NCBI GenBank assembly: GCA_027080755.1
Contig: JALWQC010000229.1
Location: forward strand, 1 to 6,367
DNA length: 6,367 nt
Reading direction: 5' to 3'
From: Paracoccaceae bacterium
Lineage (GTDB): Bacteria; Pseudomonadota; Alphaproteobacteria; Rhodobacterales; Rhodobacteraceae
Positions 5,824-6,367 of the stretch are shown here, piece by piece; the first letter of the stretch is position 1; each line of letters opens with the position of its first letter. The notes beneath the pieces are model-generated. The model had not been told where the DNA came from. It saw nothing but the letters and a program-made list of their open reading frames with translations, and searched no databases. The translations under genes and the position numbers were made by a program.

Positions 5824-6367
5824 GTGAGCGATATTGTAATCAAGGCCGAGAATCTGAGCCTGACATTCGAAACCAACGACGGACCGGTGCATGCGTTGAA
5901 GGACGTAAATCTGGAAATCGAGCGCGGCGAGTTCGTCAGCTTCATCGGCCCCTCGGGCTGCGGCAAGACCACGTTTCTGCGGGTCATGGCCGATCTGGAA
6001 CACCCCACCGGCGGCACGATCTGTGTCAACGGCATGACCCCGGAAGAGGCGCGCAAAAAACGCGCCTATGGCTATGTTTTCCAGGCGGCGGGGTTGTATC
6101 CCTGGCGCACGATCGGGGGCAACATCCGTTTGCCGCTGGAAATCATGGGCCTGTCCAAGGCCGAGCAGGCAGAGCGTGTGAAAAAGGTTCTGCATCTGGT
6201 GCATCTGGACGGGTTCGAAAAGCAATTCCCCTGGCAACTGCCGGGGGGGATGCAGCAGCGGGCCTCTATTGCGCGGGCGCTGGCCTTTGACGCGGATCTG
6301 CTGTTGATGGACGAACCCTTCGGGGCGCTCGACGAAATCGTGCGCGACCATCTGAACGAGCAGCTTC
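5824..6367 (+). CDS. ABC transporter ATPase, 3' end outside window
   Basis: The first 181 codons of an ATP-binding subunit of an ABC importer; the gene runs off the window. Walker A is GPSGCGKTT (42-50), the Q-loop glutamine is Gln87 (YVFQAAGLYPW), the signature region is LPGGMQQR (139-146), and Walker B is LLLMDEP (159-165) followed by the D-loop segment FGALDE. The YPWRTI and MQQRASIARAL segments place it in the NitT/TauT (nitrate, sulfonate, pyrimidine-like substrate) group of ATPases that act with two permeases and a periplasmic binding protein. The signature has Pro140 where Ser is normal. It starts 69 bp after the dihydropyrimidinase stop, so the transporter probably imports a pyrimidine or a related ureide for the pathway. 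The substrate is inferred from position only. The complete protein would be about 250-270 aa. Confidence 0.88.
   Translation, partial: MSDIVIKAENLSLTFETNDGPVHALKDVNLEIERGEFVSFIGPSGCGKTTFLRVMADLEHPTGGTICVNGMTPEEARKKRAYGYVFQAAGLYPWRTIGGNIRLPLEIMGLSKAEQAERVKKVLHLVHLDGFEKQFPWQLPGGMQQRASIARALAFDADLLLMDEPFGALDEIVRDHLNEQL

Overview
The window looks like chromosome of an alphaproteobacterium, most likely a Rhodobacteraceae (roseobacter-type) genome. This rests on its high GC content, the strong G/C bias at third codon positions, and the family types present; it is an inference from composition and gene content, with no database match. It is a compact catabolic locus with no RNA genes, mobile elements, CRISPR or long repeats.

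Layout: a leftward TetR-family regulator of the RutR type (68-712) is divergent from a rightward gene series. The series is a class III omega-amino acid (beta-alanine) aminotransferase (836-2161), an M20-type Zn-dependent amidohydrolase (2174-3424), a secreted GH114-type glycoside hydrolase (3504-4265), a dihydropyrimidinase (4294-5754) and the first 181 codons of an ABC-transporter ATPase (from 5824, cut by the window end). The gaps between the rightward genes are 12, 79, 28 and 69 bp, and I see no convincing terminator in them, so one operon is the simplest reading. Two of the gaps carry perfect GC-rich hairpins.

How the genes fit together: three enzymes form the lower part of reductive pyrimidine catabolism. 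Dihydropyrimidinase opens dihydrouracil or dihydrothymine to the N-carbamoyl-beta-amino acid. The amidohydrolase releases beta-alanine or beta-aminoisobutyrate plus CO2 and NH3. The aminotransferase converts the beta-amino acid to malonate (or methylmalonate) semialdehyde. The first-step dihydropyrimidine dehydrogenase is not in the window and would be expected to the right, past the transporter genes. The ABC ATPase probably energises uptake of a pyrimidine or related compound.

Regulation: the 123-bp divergent region holds two sites resembling the E. coli RutR box as I recall it (TTGACCA-N2-TGGTCAA). One has a perfect TGACCA-N2-TGGTCA core. Their centres are 32 bp apart, about three helical turns. 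This supports a uracil-responsive regulator controlling both itself and the pyrimidine operon.

The points most worth a second look are the secreted GH114-like enzyme inside a cytoplasmic nucleobase pathway, the paired operator, the LPGG (instead of LSGG) signature in the ABC ATPase, and the intergenic hairpins.
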